Part shown: one piece after another, positions 1-8,540 of the stretch
How positions within the stretch are numbered: the first letter of the stretch is position 1
Layout: every line of letters starts with the position of its first letter
Assembly (NCBI RefSeq): GCF_003999195.1
Contig: NZ_RJVR01000300.1
Coordinates: 1 to 39,293 of the forward strand
DNA from: Streptomyces soli
GTDB taxonomy: Bacteria; Actinomycetota; Actinomycetes; Streptomycetales; Streptomycetaceae
Length of the DNA stretch: 39,293 nt
Reading direction: 5' to 3'
The notes under the pieces: model-generated
What the model was told of the DNA's origin: nothing
The model's input: only the letters and a program-made list of their open reading frames with translations
Databases searched by the model: none
Program-made: the position numbers and the translations under genes

Positions 1-88
1 CCGGTTACATTCCGAACCCGGAAGCTAAGCCTTTCAGCGCCGATGGTACTGCAGGGGGGACCCTGTGGGAGAGTAGGACGCCGCCGAA
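1..88 (+). rRNA. rrf: 5S ribosomal RNA, 3' portion (5' end outside window)
   Basis: The first ~88 bases carry the conserved actinomycete 5S core, including CCGAACCCGGAAGCTAAG and the 3' helix ending in GCCGCCGAAC. About 30 bases of the 5' end lie outside the window. The exact 3' end is uncertain by a few bases. It implies that an rRNA operon ends here, with 16S and 23S genes to the left. Confidence 0.93.
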
Positions 89-102
89 CAAATTTTGAAA
101 GA

Positions 103-134
103 GAAGCCCCCAGGCTCAGTCTGGGGGCTTCTTT
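103..134 (+). terminator. Intrinsic terminator of the rRNA operon
   Basis: A perfect 11-bp stem (103-113 GAAGCCCCCAG with 121-131 CTGGGGGCTTC) with a 7-base loop is followed by TTT. It sits about 15 bases after the 5S end. It lies just before the stop codon of the convergent erm-like gene at 140, so it may serve both strands. Confidence 0.9.
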
Positions 135-139
135 GCGTT

Positions 140-963
140 CTAGTGCAATTCGCGGAACAGCGTCAGCCATTGGTCAGGGCGGACGAATCCCACGGCGAGG
201 TCGCGGGCAATGCCGGCCTCTGCGAACGCCTTTTTCACTTGCACCGCCGCGCCCGCGGACCGTAGCGAGGCGTACAAAGAACCCCCGATGCCGCTGAAGC
301 CCAGCCTGACCAGCCTGTCATACGCGGCCATGTCCCCCGGCGCGACCAGAGGTGTGCTGCGCCAGACCAGCCGGAGGACGGCGGAGTCGACGCTGGGCAC
401 GGGGCGGAAGCTTCGACGGTGCACGGAGCCAGCGAGCTGCCAGGTGAAGGTCGGCCAGGTGCGAATGGTGAGCAGCGTCCAACGGCCGTACGCGCCAGCG
501 CGCTTGCGGGCGAATTCGCGCTGGGTGAGGAGCGTGGCGCTGGTGAGGTGTGGGGAGCGGAGACAGCAATCCACGATGGGGGAGGTGACGGAGTAGGGGA
601 TGTTGCCGACCACGGCGAGGGGCTCGTGTGGGGTCCGTGCGTGGAGGAAGTCCTGGCGGAGGACGTCGATGGTGCTGTGGTGACGGGTGCGGGTGGTGAG
701 CTTTGCGGCGTGGAAGGGATCGATTTCGTAGGCGATGACCTTTCGGCAGTGACGGGCGAGCGTCAGCGTCATCGCTCCGGTGCCCGCGCCTGGTTGGAGG
801 ACGAGGTCGTGGGGGGAGAGACGCGCTGATTCAACGATGCGCCGGACAGCGTCGGTGTCGACGAGGAAGTTCCGGGAGAGCTCACGGCGAGGGCGGTTTC
901 GCCATGGGAAGGGTGCCCCTTCGGTCCGAGATGTATGGGTCTCGGAGTCCCGGGGCGCGCCAA
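140..963 (-). CDS. erm: Erm-type 23S rRNA (adenine-N6)-methyltransferase, N-terminal frame disrupted
   Basis: This protein belongs to the Erm/KsgA family. Erm enzymes methylate 23S rRNA at A2058 and give macrolide-lincosamide-streptogramin B resistance. The conserved frame shows the N-terminal element SRNFLVD near 860-880 (usually QNFL), a SAM-binding motif PGAGTGAM near 770-793, EIDP, and the catalytic NIPY at 593-604. These are followed by the Erm-specific block REFARKRAGAYGRW. In that frame there is no ATG, GTG, TTG or CTG between the upstream TGA (983-985) and the conserved motifs; the first ATG (772) would remove them. A TTG at 961-963, beginning MARPG, is in another frame. One extra base in the C4 run at 916-919 would fuse it to the Erm frame, giving about 274 residues, a normal Erm length. 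Either the assembly has an indel, the gene is broken, or translation is unusual. Family confidence is high; the start is unresolved. Confidence 0.8.
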
Positions 964-982
964 GGAGGGTGAGGGTGTGTTC

Positions 983-1057
983 TCAGTGGGCCCGGGCCGG
1001 GCCCGTGCGGGGACGCCTCACGGCGATGAACGCCTTGGTGATGCCAAAGATGGACAT
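983..1057 (-). CDS. Putative erm leader peptide (24 aa)
   Basis: A 24-codon ORF begins with ATG at 1057 and stops with TGA at 983-985. It starts MSIFGITKAFIAVRR and ends in a basic, Pro/Gly/Ala-rich tail. The MSIFGI start resembles the MGIFSIFVIS of the ErmC leader, in which a macrolide-stalled ribosome controls methylase translation. It lies between the DUF58 stop and the erm body, about 100 bases upstream of the conserved Erm motif, in the same frame as that motif and separated from it by its own stop. A GTG at 1081 is an alternative start (32 aa). The position right after a -10-like TATCTT favours a leaderless ATG. Function is inferred from position and composition only. Confidence 0.5.
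   Translation of the reverse strand: MSIFGITKAFIAVRRPRTGPARAH
988..1004 (-). promoter_or_regulatory. GC-rich hairpin over the end of the leader ORF (possible attenuator)
   Basis: A perfect 7-bp inverted repeat, GGGCCCG (988-994) and CGGGCCC (998-1004), has a 3-base loop. It covers the last codons of the leader peptide just before its TGA. A ribosome stalled further upstream could change folding here. The role is inferred. Confidence 0.4.
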
Positions 1058-1064
1058 GGGCGTG

Positions 1065-1103
1065 AAGATAGGTGCCCCCACCGCTGCCCCGGCAATCGGT
1101 TTT
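1065..1103 (-). promoter_or_regulatory. Putative erm/leader promoter with upstream A-tract (WhiB7/WblC-like layout)
   Basis: On the minus strand, AAAA (1103-1100) is followed after 4 bases by TTGCCG (1095-1090, -35), a 19-bp spacer, then TATCTT (1070-1065, -10). Seven bases later comes the leader ATG at 1057, so transcription would start at or next to the ATG. An AT-rich tract a few bases upstream of the -35 is the arrangement described for WhiB7/WblC-activated antibiotic-resistance genes in actinobacteria. The promoter overlaps the DUF58 stop codon. Confidence 0.45.
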
Positions 1104-2413
1104 CAGAGGCGCCCGGCGGCTTTGAGGGCCAGGTAGGCGTCGGCCAGGGCGGGGGCGATGTCGGCCGGATGGGCGTCGATGACGGTGACGCCGTGGCGGG
1201 AGAGGCGCTGGGCGGTGCGGAGGCGTTCGTTGCGGGCCTGTTCGGCGGCAGCGGCGGCGTAGACGGCGTCGACGGTGCCGCGGCCTTCCGCGAGTTCCTG
1301 GATGCGGGGGTCGGCGACGGAGGCGATGAGGACTTCGTGCCGGCGGGAGAGCTGGGGGAGGACCGGGAGGAGGCCTTCCTCGATGGGGGCGGCGTCGAGG
1401 CCGGTGAGGAGTACGACGAGGGAGCGGTGCGGCGCGCGCTGGAGGACGGTGGCGACGAGGCCGGGGGCGTCGGACTCGATGAGCTCGGGTTCGAGGGGGG
1501 CCATGGCGTTGACGAGGGCGGAGAGGATGTCTTTCGCATGGTGGCCCTGGACCGAGGCGCGGATGCGGCGGTCGTACGCGAGCAGGTCGACGCGGTCGCC
1601 GGCGCGGGCGGCGAGGACGGCGAGCAGGAGGGCAGCGTCCATGGCGGCGTCGAGGCGCGGGGCGTCGCCGACGCGTCCGGCGGAGGTGCGGCCGGTGTCG
1701 AGGACGATGAGGATGTGGCGGTCGCGTTCGGGGCGCCAGGTTCGTACGGCGACGGAGCCTCGGCGGGCGGTGGCGCGCCAGTCGATGGAGCGGGTGTCGT
1801 CGCCGGGGATGTACTCCCTGAGGGAGTCGAACTCGGTGCCCTGACCGCGGACCAGGAGTGAGGTGCGGCCGTCGAGTTCGCGGAGCCGTGCCAGCCGGGA
1901 GGGGAGGTGCTTGCGGCTGGTGAAGGGCGGCAGGACGCGTACGGTCCAGGGGACTCGGTGTGAGCCCTGGCGGCCGGCCAGGCCGAGGGGGCCGAGGGAC
2001 CGGACCGTGATGCGGTCGGCTGTGCGGTCGCCACGGCGGGTGGGGTGCAGGCGGGTCGTGACGCGGCGGCGTTCGCCGGCCGGGATCGTGAGCCGGTGCC
2101 GGGAGGCGGCCACTTCGGTGCCGGGTTGCCAGCTGCTGGGGGGCCAGGCGTCGCGCAGGCGGGCGCGGAGCAAGCGGTTGGCGGGGTTGGTGATGGTGAG
2201 GTGGACTTCGACCGCGTCACCCTGGCGCACCGAGGTGTCCCCAGTTCGGGTGATAAGGAGCTTTCGTACTGGCGCGGCGAGCGCGAGGTCGTACAGAATT
2301 CCGAATAGCAGGATTCCCTCGACGGCGAGGATGCCGCTCCATCCGGGGAGCAGCAGTCCGACGACGAGGGCGCCGATCGCGGCGAGTAGGGCGGTGCGTC
2401 CGGTGAGGGCCAT
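1103..2413 (-). CDS. DUF58 domain protein, membrane anchored
   Basis: The protein has 436 residues. Two hydrophobic N-terminal helices (about 8-28 and 29-47) are followed by a beta-rich region. The DUF58 core near 192-220 reads GTEFDSLREYIPGDD with SIDWRATARRG. A von Willebrand A-like segment follows, with ILIVLDTGRTS at about 234-244, a degenerate MIDAS. DUF58 proteins are regularly encoded beside MoxR ATPases and are thought to be partners or clients in assembling or activating envelope-associated complexes; the biochemical role is unknown. The ATG at 2413 lies 15 bases after the moxR stop, so the genes are probably cotranscribed. A putative promoter for the erm leader overlaps its stop codon. 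Confidence 0.88.
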   Translation of the reverse strand: MALTGRTALLAAIGALVVGLLLPGWSGILAVEGILLFGILYDLALAAPVRKLLITRTGDTSVRQGDAVEVHLTITNPANRLLRARLRDAWPPSSWQPGTEVAASRHRLTIPAGERRRVTTRLHPTRRGDRTADRITVRSLGPLGLAGRQGSHRVPWTVRVLPPFTSRKHLPSRLARLRELDGRTSLLVRGQGTEFDSLREYIPGDDTRSIDWRATARRGSVAVRTWRPERDRHILIVLDTGRTSAGRVGDAPRLDAAMDAALLLAVLAARAGDRVDLLAYDRRIRASVQGHHAKDILSALVNAMAPLEPELIESDAPGLVATVLQRAPHRSLVVLLTGLDAAPIEEGLLPVLPQLSRRHEVLIASVADPRIQELAEGRGTVDAVYAAAAAEQARNERLRTAQRLSRHGVTVIDAHPADIAPALADAYLALKAAGRL

Positions 2414-2428
2414 GGGTCGGATGCCGGG

Positions 2429-3390
<962 letters not shown>

Positions 3391-3394
<4 letters not shown>

Positions 3395-4641
3395 GGGTTG
3401 GCGTACCTCTCTTTGGCAAGGATGGAGCGTTCAAGGGCGTCGAGGTCGTCCGCGAGTCGCAGCAGGGCGGCGTCGTCGGACGGCGGCGGACCGTGGAGGA
3501 GGGTCCGGACGTCGATCGTCGGGTCGGGCATGAGTGCGCTGACGGCGGGTGCCAGGGCGTCGGGTTCGTCGGCCTGCGAGGGCGGGATCCCGACGAGCGG
3601 GGCGAGCCGGCGCCGGGTGGCGGCGCGAAGTGCTTCGGCGGCTCGGCCGCGGGCGCGGGCCCTGCGGTAGAGGCGGGCGCGGCCTTCGGTGGCCTCGGCG
3701 GCGCGTACGGCGACGGGCAGGCGTTCGGCGACGACGGGGCCGAGGCGGCGGGCCCGCCAGAGGGCGGCGATCAGAGCAGCGACGAAGAGTTGGAGGAGTG
3801 CCCAGTCCCAGCCGCTGGGGACGAGGTCGAGGAAGCTCTGCTGCCCGCCGTCGAGGGCGGTGGTGTCGTTCAGGGAGGGGAGGTACCAGACGAGCTTCGG
3901 GTGGGCGCCGAGGAGTTGGAGCGCGAGGGAGGCGTTGCCCTGCTGGTCGAGGTACTCGTTCTGGAGCGGGTCGTAGGCGCCGAGGACGACGGTGTCGCCG
4001 CCGTTGCCGGCCGGGAGGCGCACCAGGGTGGGGTGGGTGCCGCTGAGGTAGCAGGAGTCGGCGTTCGCGGCGGAGACCGTGTAGGCGATGCCTCCGGTGG
4101 TGGCGTTGCCGGCTCGGCGGGCGGCAGGCAGACCGCAGCCGGGGCTGCGGACGCGTACGGAGGCGGTGTTGAGCGCGTCGACCCCCGGAGCGAGGGTGCC
4201 GATGGAGGCGGGGGTGGGTGAGAGGAGCACGGTACGGCCGCCGGAGCGCTCGGTGGCCTTGTGGAGGGCGGATTGCTGATGGCCGGTCAACAGATCGGGT
4301 ACGGCGACGAGGAGGGTGGTGTCGGGGCCGGCCGCGGCGGCGGCCTGGTCGGTGGTGGTCACGACCTTGGTGGTGACGCCCTGGCCGGCGAGGAGCTGGG
4401 CGACGGCGCGGCTGCCCCAGGGGTCGGGGGAGGCCGGGTCGAGGGCGTTGTGGTTCTGGTCGGACTGCATGACGGCGTAGGCGTAGATGGCGCCGAAAAC
4501 GAGGAGGGCGAGCAGGGCCGCCAACAGGGCGCGGGAACGGGTCCACAGCTGGCGGGCGGTGGGCGAGTTCGCGGTCGGTGGTGTCGGACCGCCGGCTGGC
4601 TCGGCAGGTGTGTTGGTCTCGGGAGGGGAGGTGGTGGTCAT
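3391..4641 (-). CDS. DUF4350 domain membrane protein
   Basis: The protein has 416 residues. The N-terminus is Pro/Thr-rich and cytoplasmic, followed by a transmembrane helix at about 38-57, an extracellular domain of about 220 residues, a second helix at about 281-298, and an Arg/Ala-rich cytoplasmic tail ending in KERYANP. This two-helix layout with a DUF4350 domain, placed between DUF4129 and MoxR genes, is a recurrent actinobacterial arrangement. The domain is distantly related to glutamine-amidotransferase-like folds, but no catalytic residues can be assigned here. The ATG at 4641 overlaps the DUF4129 stop (ATGA). The reading frame stays open far upstream of that ATG, but that part is antisense-like arginine-rich shadow. 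Confidence 0.85.
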
Positions 4642-5291
4642 GCGCGGGCGCCCCCGGGCGCGGGGGCGGCTTCGGCGAACCGCGGTTTGCTGCGCTCCAG
4701 TTCGGCGTCGAGGTCGCGCAGGGCGGCGTAGGCCTGTTGGGTGGCGGCGCGGCCGCCGTAGGTCACGTCGTCGAAGGTGCGGGCGGCGTCGCGCAGCGGG
4801 GCGGCGTGGGCGGGGAGCAGTTGGCCGGCCTCGGCGGCGGCCTCGTCGGCGGTGCGGCCGGGGCGGGGATCGAGCACGGTGCGTTCCTCCAGGGAGCGCA
4901 CGATGGCGCGCAGACGTTCCTGGACGGCCGGAGTCCACTGGCCCAGGCGGGCGAAGTGCTCGGCGGCGGAGCGGTGTTCGGCGGCGGTGCGCGGGGCGTC
5001 GGCGAAGAGCCCCGCGGAGGGCAGCGTGGCTGTACGGAGCTTGCCGAGGCGCAGCCGCAGGGCGACCAGCAGCCCGATGACCAGAGCGATGACGACCACG
5101 AGGCCGACGCCGCCTCCGGGGGTGACCCCGGAGGCGGCGGAGAAGAGGTCGTCGATCTTCTGCCAGATCCAGTTCAGGGCGCGATGGAACAGGCTCGGGT
5201 CGTTCTGGTGGTAGATCGGCTTGGACAGCTCGTGCCGCGCGGCCTCCCGGGCGGGACCGCTCGGGACGGTGACCGGTACGTCCCCCGTCAC
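4638..5291 (-). CDS. DUF4129 domain membrane protein
   Basis: The protein has 217 residues. It has a short extracytoplasmic N-terminal segment, one transmembrane helix at about 61-81 and a C-terminal cytoplasmic DUF4129 domain at about 105-182. The domain shows AEHRSAAEHFARLGQW, an ERLRAIVRSLEERTVLD stretch and a YGGRAAT element. DUF4129 is the usual companion of MoxR, DUF58 and DUF4350 genes; its biochemical role is unknown. The start chosen is GTG at 5291, preceded by GGGGG nine bases upstream and six bases after the previous gene's stop. The frame is open further upstream, but only as a shadow of the neighbouring gene. Confidence 0.82.
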   Translation of the reverse strand: MTGDVPVTVPSGPAREAARHELSKPIYHQNDPSLFHRALNWIWQKIDDLFSAASGVTPGGGVGLVVVIALVIGLLVALRLRLGKLRTATLPSAGLFADAPRTAAEHRSAAEHFARLGQWTPAVQERLRAIVRSLEERTVLDPRPGRTADEAAAEAGQLLPAHAAPLRDAARTFDDVTYGGRAATQQAYAALRDLDAELERSKPRFAEAAPAPGGARA

Positions 5292-5296
5292 CGGCG

Positions 5297-6541
5297 TCAG
5301 CCCCCGTTGGCGGTGCTGTCGGCAGGGGTCTCTCCGTAGCCGGGGACGCCTGCGGCGCGGGCGAGTTCGATGTCCAGGGCTTCGCGGCGGATGCGCTGGT
5401 CCATGTAGAGGAGGGCGGTGACGCCGGCGCTGATCGGGAAGGTGATGGTCGAACCGATCACGGCCCCGATGCCGATGATGATGAGCGAGGCCCAGCTGTA
5501 GCCGGAGTCTCCGGAGACGAGGGAGGACAGGCCGCCGCTGCCGGTCACGCCGGCGACGAGGACGAAGGGAATCTGGACGACCGACGACACCATGTAGACC
5601 AGGAAGGCGGAGAGCAGTTGGATGCCGAACATCCGCCACCACGAGCCGCGCACGAGCTTGGCGGAGCGGGCCATGGCCTTGAAGACGCCCTGCTTCTCCA
5701 GCATCAGCGCCGGGGAGGACAGGGTGTAGCGGACCAGCAGCCACGCGATGACGACGAAGGACGCGATGGCACCCAGGAACCCGAGGGCGATTCCGGCCCC
5801 GGTGGAGCCGGCGACGGCGACCAGGATGCCCGGGAGGATGCCCACGGCCAGGATGCCGACGGCGATGACCATGAGCAGGGTGGTCAGGCCGAGCAGCCGC
5901 AGCAGCTGGGGTCGGGCGTCGGTCCAGGCCTCGCGGGTGGTCACCGGGCGGCCCAGCACGGCGCGGCTGATCACCATGGTGAGCATCGCCGTCGCGATCA
6001 CGACGCCCAGCAGGGTGATGAGCAGCGTGAGGGCGCTGCCGGCGACGGCACCGCTCAGGGCGCTGGCGATGTCGTTGGCGCTGGGGTTGGGGTTGTTGTC
6101 CAGGGCGCTCAGGCTCGAGTTGTCGGCGAGGACGAAGCCCTGCAGGAGGATCGAGGCGGTCTCGGTGACCAGAGCGACGACGAGGGAGACACCGAGCACG
6201 GTGCGCCAGTGGGCGCGCATGGTGGAGACCGCGCCGTCCAGGATCTCGCCGACGCCCAGCGGGCGCAGCGGGATCACGCCGGGCTTGGGGGACGGCGGCC
6301 GGCCCCAGTTCGGCTGCTGCCAGCCCTGCGGTTGGCCCCAGCCGGTGCCTGCGGGCGGAGGCGGGGGTGGCGGGGCGGCGGGGCCCGAGCCGGTTTGGCC
6401 GGGGGCGGACCACTGTCCGGCCGGGGGCTGCTGCTTGGACCACTTCGAGGGCGCAGAATCCTGGGGCGTGCCGGGGCCGTTCTCACGGTCCGGTTCGCCG
6501 GAGGGGGATCCGGGCGAGGCCCAGCCCGGAGAGTCGTTCAT
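5297..6541 (-). CDS. Polytopic membrane protein with Pro-rich N-terminus (DUF7847-like)
   Basis: The protein has 414 residues. The first ~95 are a Pro/Gly/Gln-rich cytoplasmic tail. A membrane domain follows, with about six hydrophobic segments and a conserved start PLGVGEILDGAV, typical of the actinobacterial 'glycerophosphoryl diester phosphodiesterase membrane domain' proteins. No phosphodiesterase catalytic domain is present, so no enzyme activity should be assumed. Two ATGs occur in a row (6544 and 6541). AAGGAG ends five bases before the second, so 6541 is preferred. It is the first gene of the five-gene minus-strand operon. Confidence 0.78.
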   Translation of the reverse strand: MNDSPGWASPGSPSGEPDRENGPGTPQDSAPSKWSKQQPPAGQWSAPGQTGSGPAAPPPPPPPAGTGWGQPQGWQQPNWGRPPSPKPGVIPLRPLGVGEILDGAVSTMRAHWRTVLGVSLVVALVTETASILLQGFVLADNSSLSALDNNPNPSANDIASALSGAVAGSALTLLITLLGVVIATAMLTMVISRAVLGRPVTTREAWTDARPQLLRLLGLTTLLMVIAVGILAVGILPGILVAVAGSTGAGIALGFLGAIASFVVIAWLLVRYTLSSPALMLEKQGVFKAMARSAKLVRGSWWRMFGIQLLSAFLVYMVSSVVQIPFVLVAGVTGSGGLSSLVSGDSGYSWASLIIIGIGAVIGSTITFPISAGVTALLYMDQRIRREALDIELARAAGVPGYGETPADSTANGG

Positions 6542-6743
6542 CATCGCTCCTTCGTTACTGCGCTTCCCGGTCCTTTAACGGTGGGACGGTGGCCATCGTG
6601 CCATGGGGTGTGCCGTGCCGTACCTGGGGATGCGTACTGCATGTGGCGCAGGGCAGGGTCCGCCTCGTGGTGCCGCGCCGGGACGGCCCGGTGGCGGGGT
6701 GAGAACGCTGTAAATGCGAGTGCTGTCGCGGCAGACTGAGCAG
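6542..6743. promoter_or_regulatory. Divergent intergenic region between the MoxR operon and mtnA
   Basis: About 200 bases separate the two divergent transcription units, so both probably start here. The minus-strand ribosome-binding site AAGGAG lies at about 6547-6552. I could not identify a convincing -10/-35 pair or operator in either direction. Confidence 0.5.
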
Positions 6744-7853
6744 ATGGGTGATCAGTTCGTGGAAACTCTGGCCAATGATCCAACGCCGGCGCTGCGTTGG
6801 GAGGAACCTCCGGAAGGTCCCGTGCTCGTGCTCCTCGACCAGACCCGGCTGCCGGCCGAGGAGGTGGAGCTGGTCTGCACCGATGTGCCGGCGCTGGTGG
6901 AGGCGATCCGCACGCTGGCGGTGCGCGGGGCTCCGCTGCTCGGTATAGCGGGGGCGTACGGGGTCGCGCTGGCGGCCGTACGCGGTTATGACGTGGACGA
7001 CGCCGCCGAGACGCTGGCGTACGCCCGGCCGACCGCGGTCAACCTGGCTTACGGGGTGCGGCGGGCCGCCGACGCTTATCATGCGGCCCTCACCGACGGC
7101 GCCGACACCGAGCGGGCCGCGGCGGCCGCCCTCGCCGAGGCGCGGGCGCTGCACGCGGAGGACGCCGAGGCGAGCGCCGCGATGGCCCGGCGGGGGCTGG
7201 AGCTGCTGACGGAGCTGCTGCCCGGCGGCGGCTACCAGGTCCTCACGCACTGCAACACCGGCGCCCTGGTCTCCGGCGGCGAGGGCACTGCCCTGGCCGT
7301 GGCGCTCGCCGCCCACCGCGCGGGCGAGCTGCGCCGGCTGTGGGTGGACGAGACCCGCCCGCTGCTCCAGGGCGCCCGCCTCACCGCCTACGAGGCCGCC
7401 CGCACCGGCATGGCGTACACGCTCCTCACCGACAACGCGGCGGGCTCGCTCTTCGCCGCAGGCGAGGTCCACGCGGTCCTCATCGGCGCGGACCGCATAG
7501 CCGCCGACGGCTCCGTCGCCAACAAGGTCGGCAGCTATCCACTGGCTGTGCTCGCCCGGTATCACAATGTGCCCTTCATCGTGGTCGCGCCGACCACCAC
7601 CGTTGACCTGGGGACCCCCGACGGGGTCTCGATCGAGGTGGAGCAGCGCTCCGGTCACGAGGTGACGGAATCGGCCGGAAACCCGGTGGCACCGCTTGGC
7701 ACCCAGGCGTACAACCCTGCGTTCGACATCACACCTGCGGGTTTGATAACGGCGATTGTTACCGAAAACGGCGTGGTTTCGCCGGTTACGCCCGGTGATC
7801 TCGCCGCTTTGTGTTCACCTCGTGCTCCAGGTCACGATCAGGTAATGGGATGA
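6744..7853 (+). CDS. mtnA: S-methyl-5-thioribose-1-phosphate isomerase
   Basis: This is MtnA of the methionine salvage pathway, which isomerises methylthioribose-1-phosphate to methylthioribulose-1-phosphate in the cytoplasm. The 369-residue protein belongs to the eIF2B-like isomerase family. It shows VRGAPLLG (about 60-67), the catalytic Cys170 in LTHCNTGAL, the catalytic Asp250 in GADRIAADGSVANKVG, and a C-terminal YNPAFDITPAGLITAI stretch. The start chosen is ATG 6744 (MGDQ), matching the usual family N-terminus; an in-frame ATG at 6714 would add ten residues. The gene ends nine bases before mtrA, so it may be cotranscribed with it. Confidence 0.95.
   Translation: MGDQFVETLANDPTPALRWEEPPEGPVLVLLDQTRLPAEEVELVCTDVPALVEAIRTLAVRGAPLLGIAGAYGVALAAVRGYDVDDAAETLAYARPTAVNLAYGVRRAADAYHAALTDGADTERAAAAALAEARALHAEDAEASAAMARRGLELLTELLPGGGYQVLTHCNTGALVSGGEGTALAVALAAHRAGELRRLWVDETRPLLQGARLTAYEAARTGMAYTLLTDNAAGSLFAAGEVHAVLIGADRIAADGSVANKVGSYPLAVLARYHNVPFIVVAPTTTVDLGTPDGVSIEVEQRSGHEVTESAGNPVAPLGTQAYNPAFDITPAGLITAIVTENGVVSPVTPGDLAALCSPRAPGHDQVMG
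7785..7799 (+). promoter_or_regulatory. Candidate MtrA-type direct repeat
   Basis: Within the 3' end of mtnA, GTTAC (7785-7789) and GTGAT (7795-7799) form a 10-bp-period direct repeat of GTNAY type, 63 bases before the mtrA ATG. MtrA is known to bind spaced GTNAC-like repeats, so autoregulation is possible. The second half-site is imperfect and the exact consensus is quoted from memory. Confidence 0.25.
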
Positions 7854-7861
7854 TGGTGCGT

Positions 7862-8539
7862 ATGAAGGGACGTGTCCTGGTCGTCGACGACGACACCGCA
7901 CTGGCAGAGATGCTTGGCATCGTGCTGCGCGGCGAAGGTTTTGAGCCGTCGTTCGTGGCCGACGGTGACAAGGCGCTTGCCGCTTTCCGGGAGACCAAGC
8001 CCGATCTGGTTCTCCTCGACCTCATGCTCCCCGGACGCGACGGCATCGACGTATGCCGCCAGATCCGGGCCGAGTCAGGGGTACCCATCGTCATGCTCAC
8101 CGCCAAGAGCGACACGGTCGATGTCGTGGTGGGCCTGGAATCCGGGGCTGATGACTATGTCATCAAGCCGTTCAAGCCGAAGGAGCTGGTGGCCCGGGTA
8201 CGTGCCCGGCTGCGCCGTGCCGAGGAACCGACACCCGAGCAGCTCGCCATCGGCGACCTGGTCATCGACGTCGCTGGCCACTCGGTCAAGCGCGAGGGGC
8301 AGCCGATCGCGCTGACCCCGCTGGAGTTCGACCTACTGGTGGCGCTGGCCCGCAAGCCGTGGCAGGTCTTCACCCGTGAGGTGCTGCTGGAGCAGGTGTG
8401 GGGCTATCGGCACGCCGCCGACACCCGCCTGGTCAACGTGCACGTCCAGCGGCTCCGCTCCAAGGTCGAGAAGGACCCCGAGCGTCCCGAGATCGTGGTG
8501 ACGGTCCGTGGCGTGGGCTACAAGGCGGGTCCGGGCTGA
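7862..8539 (+). CDS. mtrA: MtrA response regulator (OmpR family)
   Basis: MtrA is the DNA-binding response regulator of the MtrAB system, which links cell cycle, envelope and development in actinobacteria. The protein has 225 residues. The receiver domain shows acidic DDD at 9-11, phosphoacceptor Asp53 in LLDLMLPGRDG and a KPFKPKEL switch region. It is followed by a C-terminal winged helix with ALTPLEFDLLVALARKP and RLVNVHVQRLRSKVE. ATG 7862 gives the canonical MKGRVLVVDDD start. In-frame ATGs at 7850 and 7853, overlapping the mtnA stop, would add three or four residues. It is followed one base later by mtrB. Confidence 0.97.
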   Translation: MKGRVLVVDDDTALAEMLGIVLRGEGFEPSFVADGDKALAAFRETKPDLVLLDLMLPGRDGIDVCRQIRAESGVPIVMLTAKSDTVDVVVGLESGADDYVIKPFKPKELVARVRARLRRAEEPTPEQLAIGDLVIDVAGHSVKREGQPIALTPLEFDLLVALARKPWQVFTREVLLEQVWGYRHAADTRLVNVHVQRLRSKVEKDPERPEIVVTVRGVGYKAGPG

Positions 8540-8540
8540 C

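Noticed and set aside
43..297. An 84-codon plus-strand frame starting inside 5S rRNA
   Set aside because: It begins in rRNA, crosses the terminator, and runs antisense to erm.
882..905. Seven-codon mini-ORF MAKPPSP on the minus strand before the Erm motif
   Set aside because: It could be a second leader, but it is very short, has no ribosome-binding site, overlaps the probable Erm N-terminus, and fits chance in GC-rich DNA.
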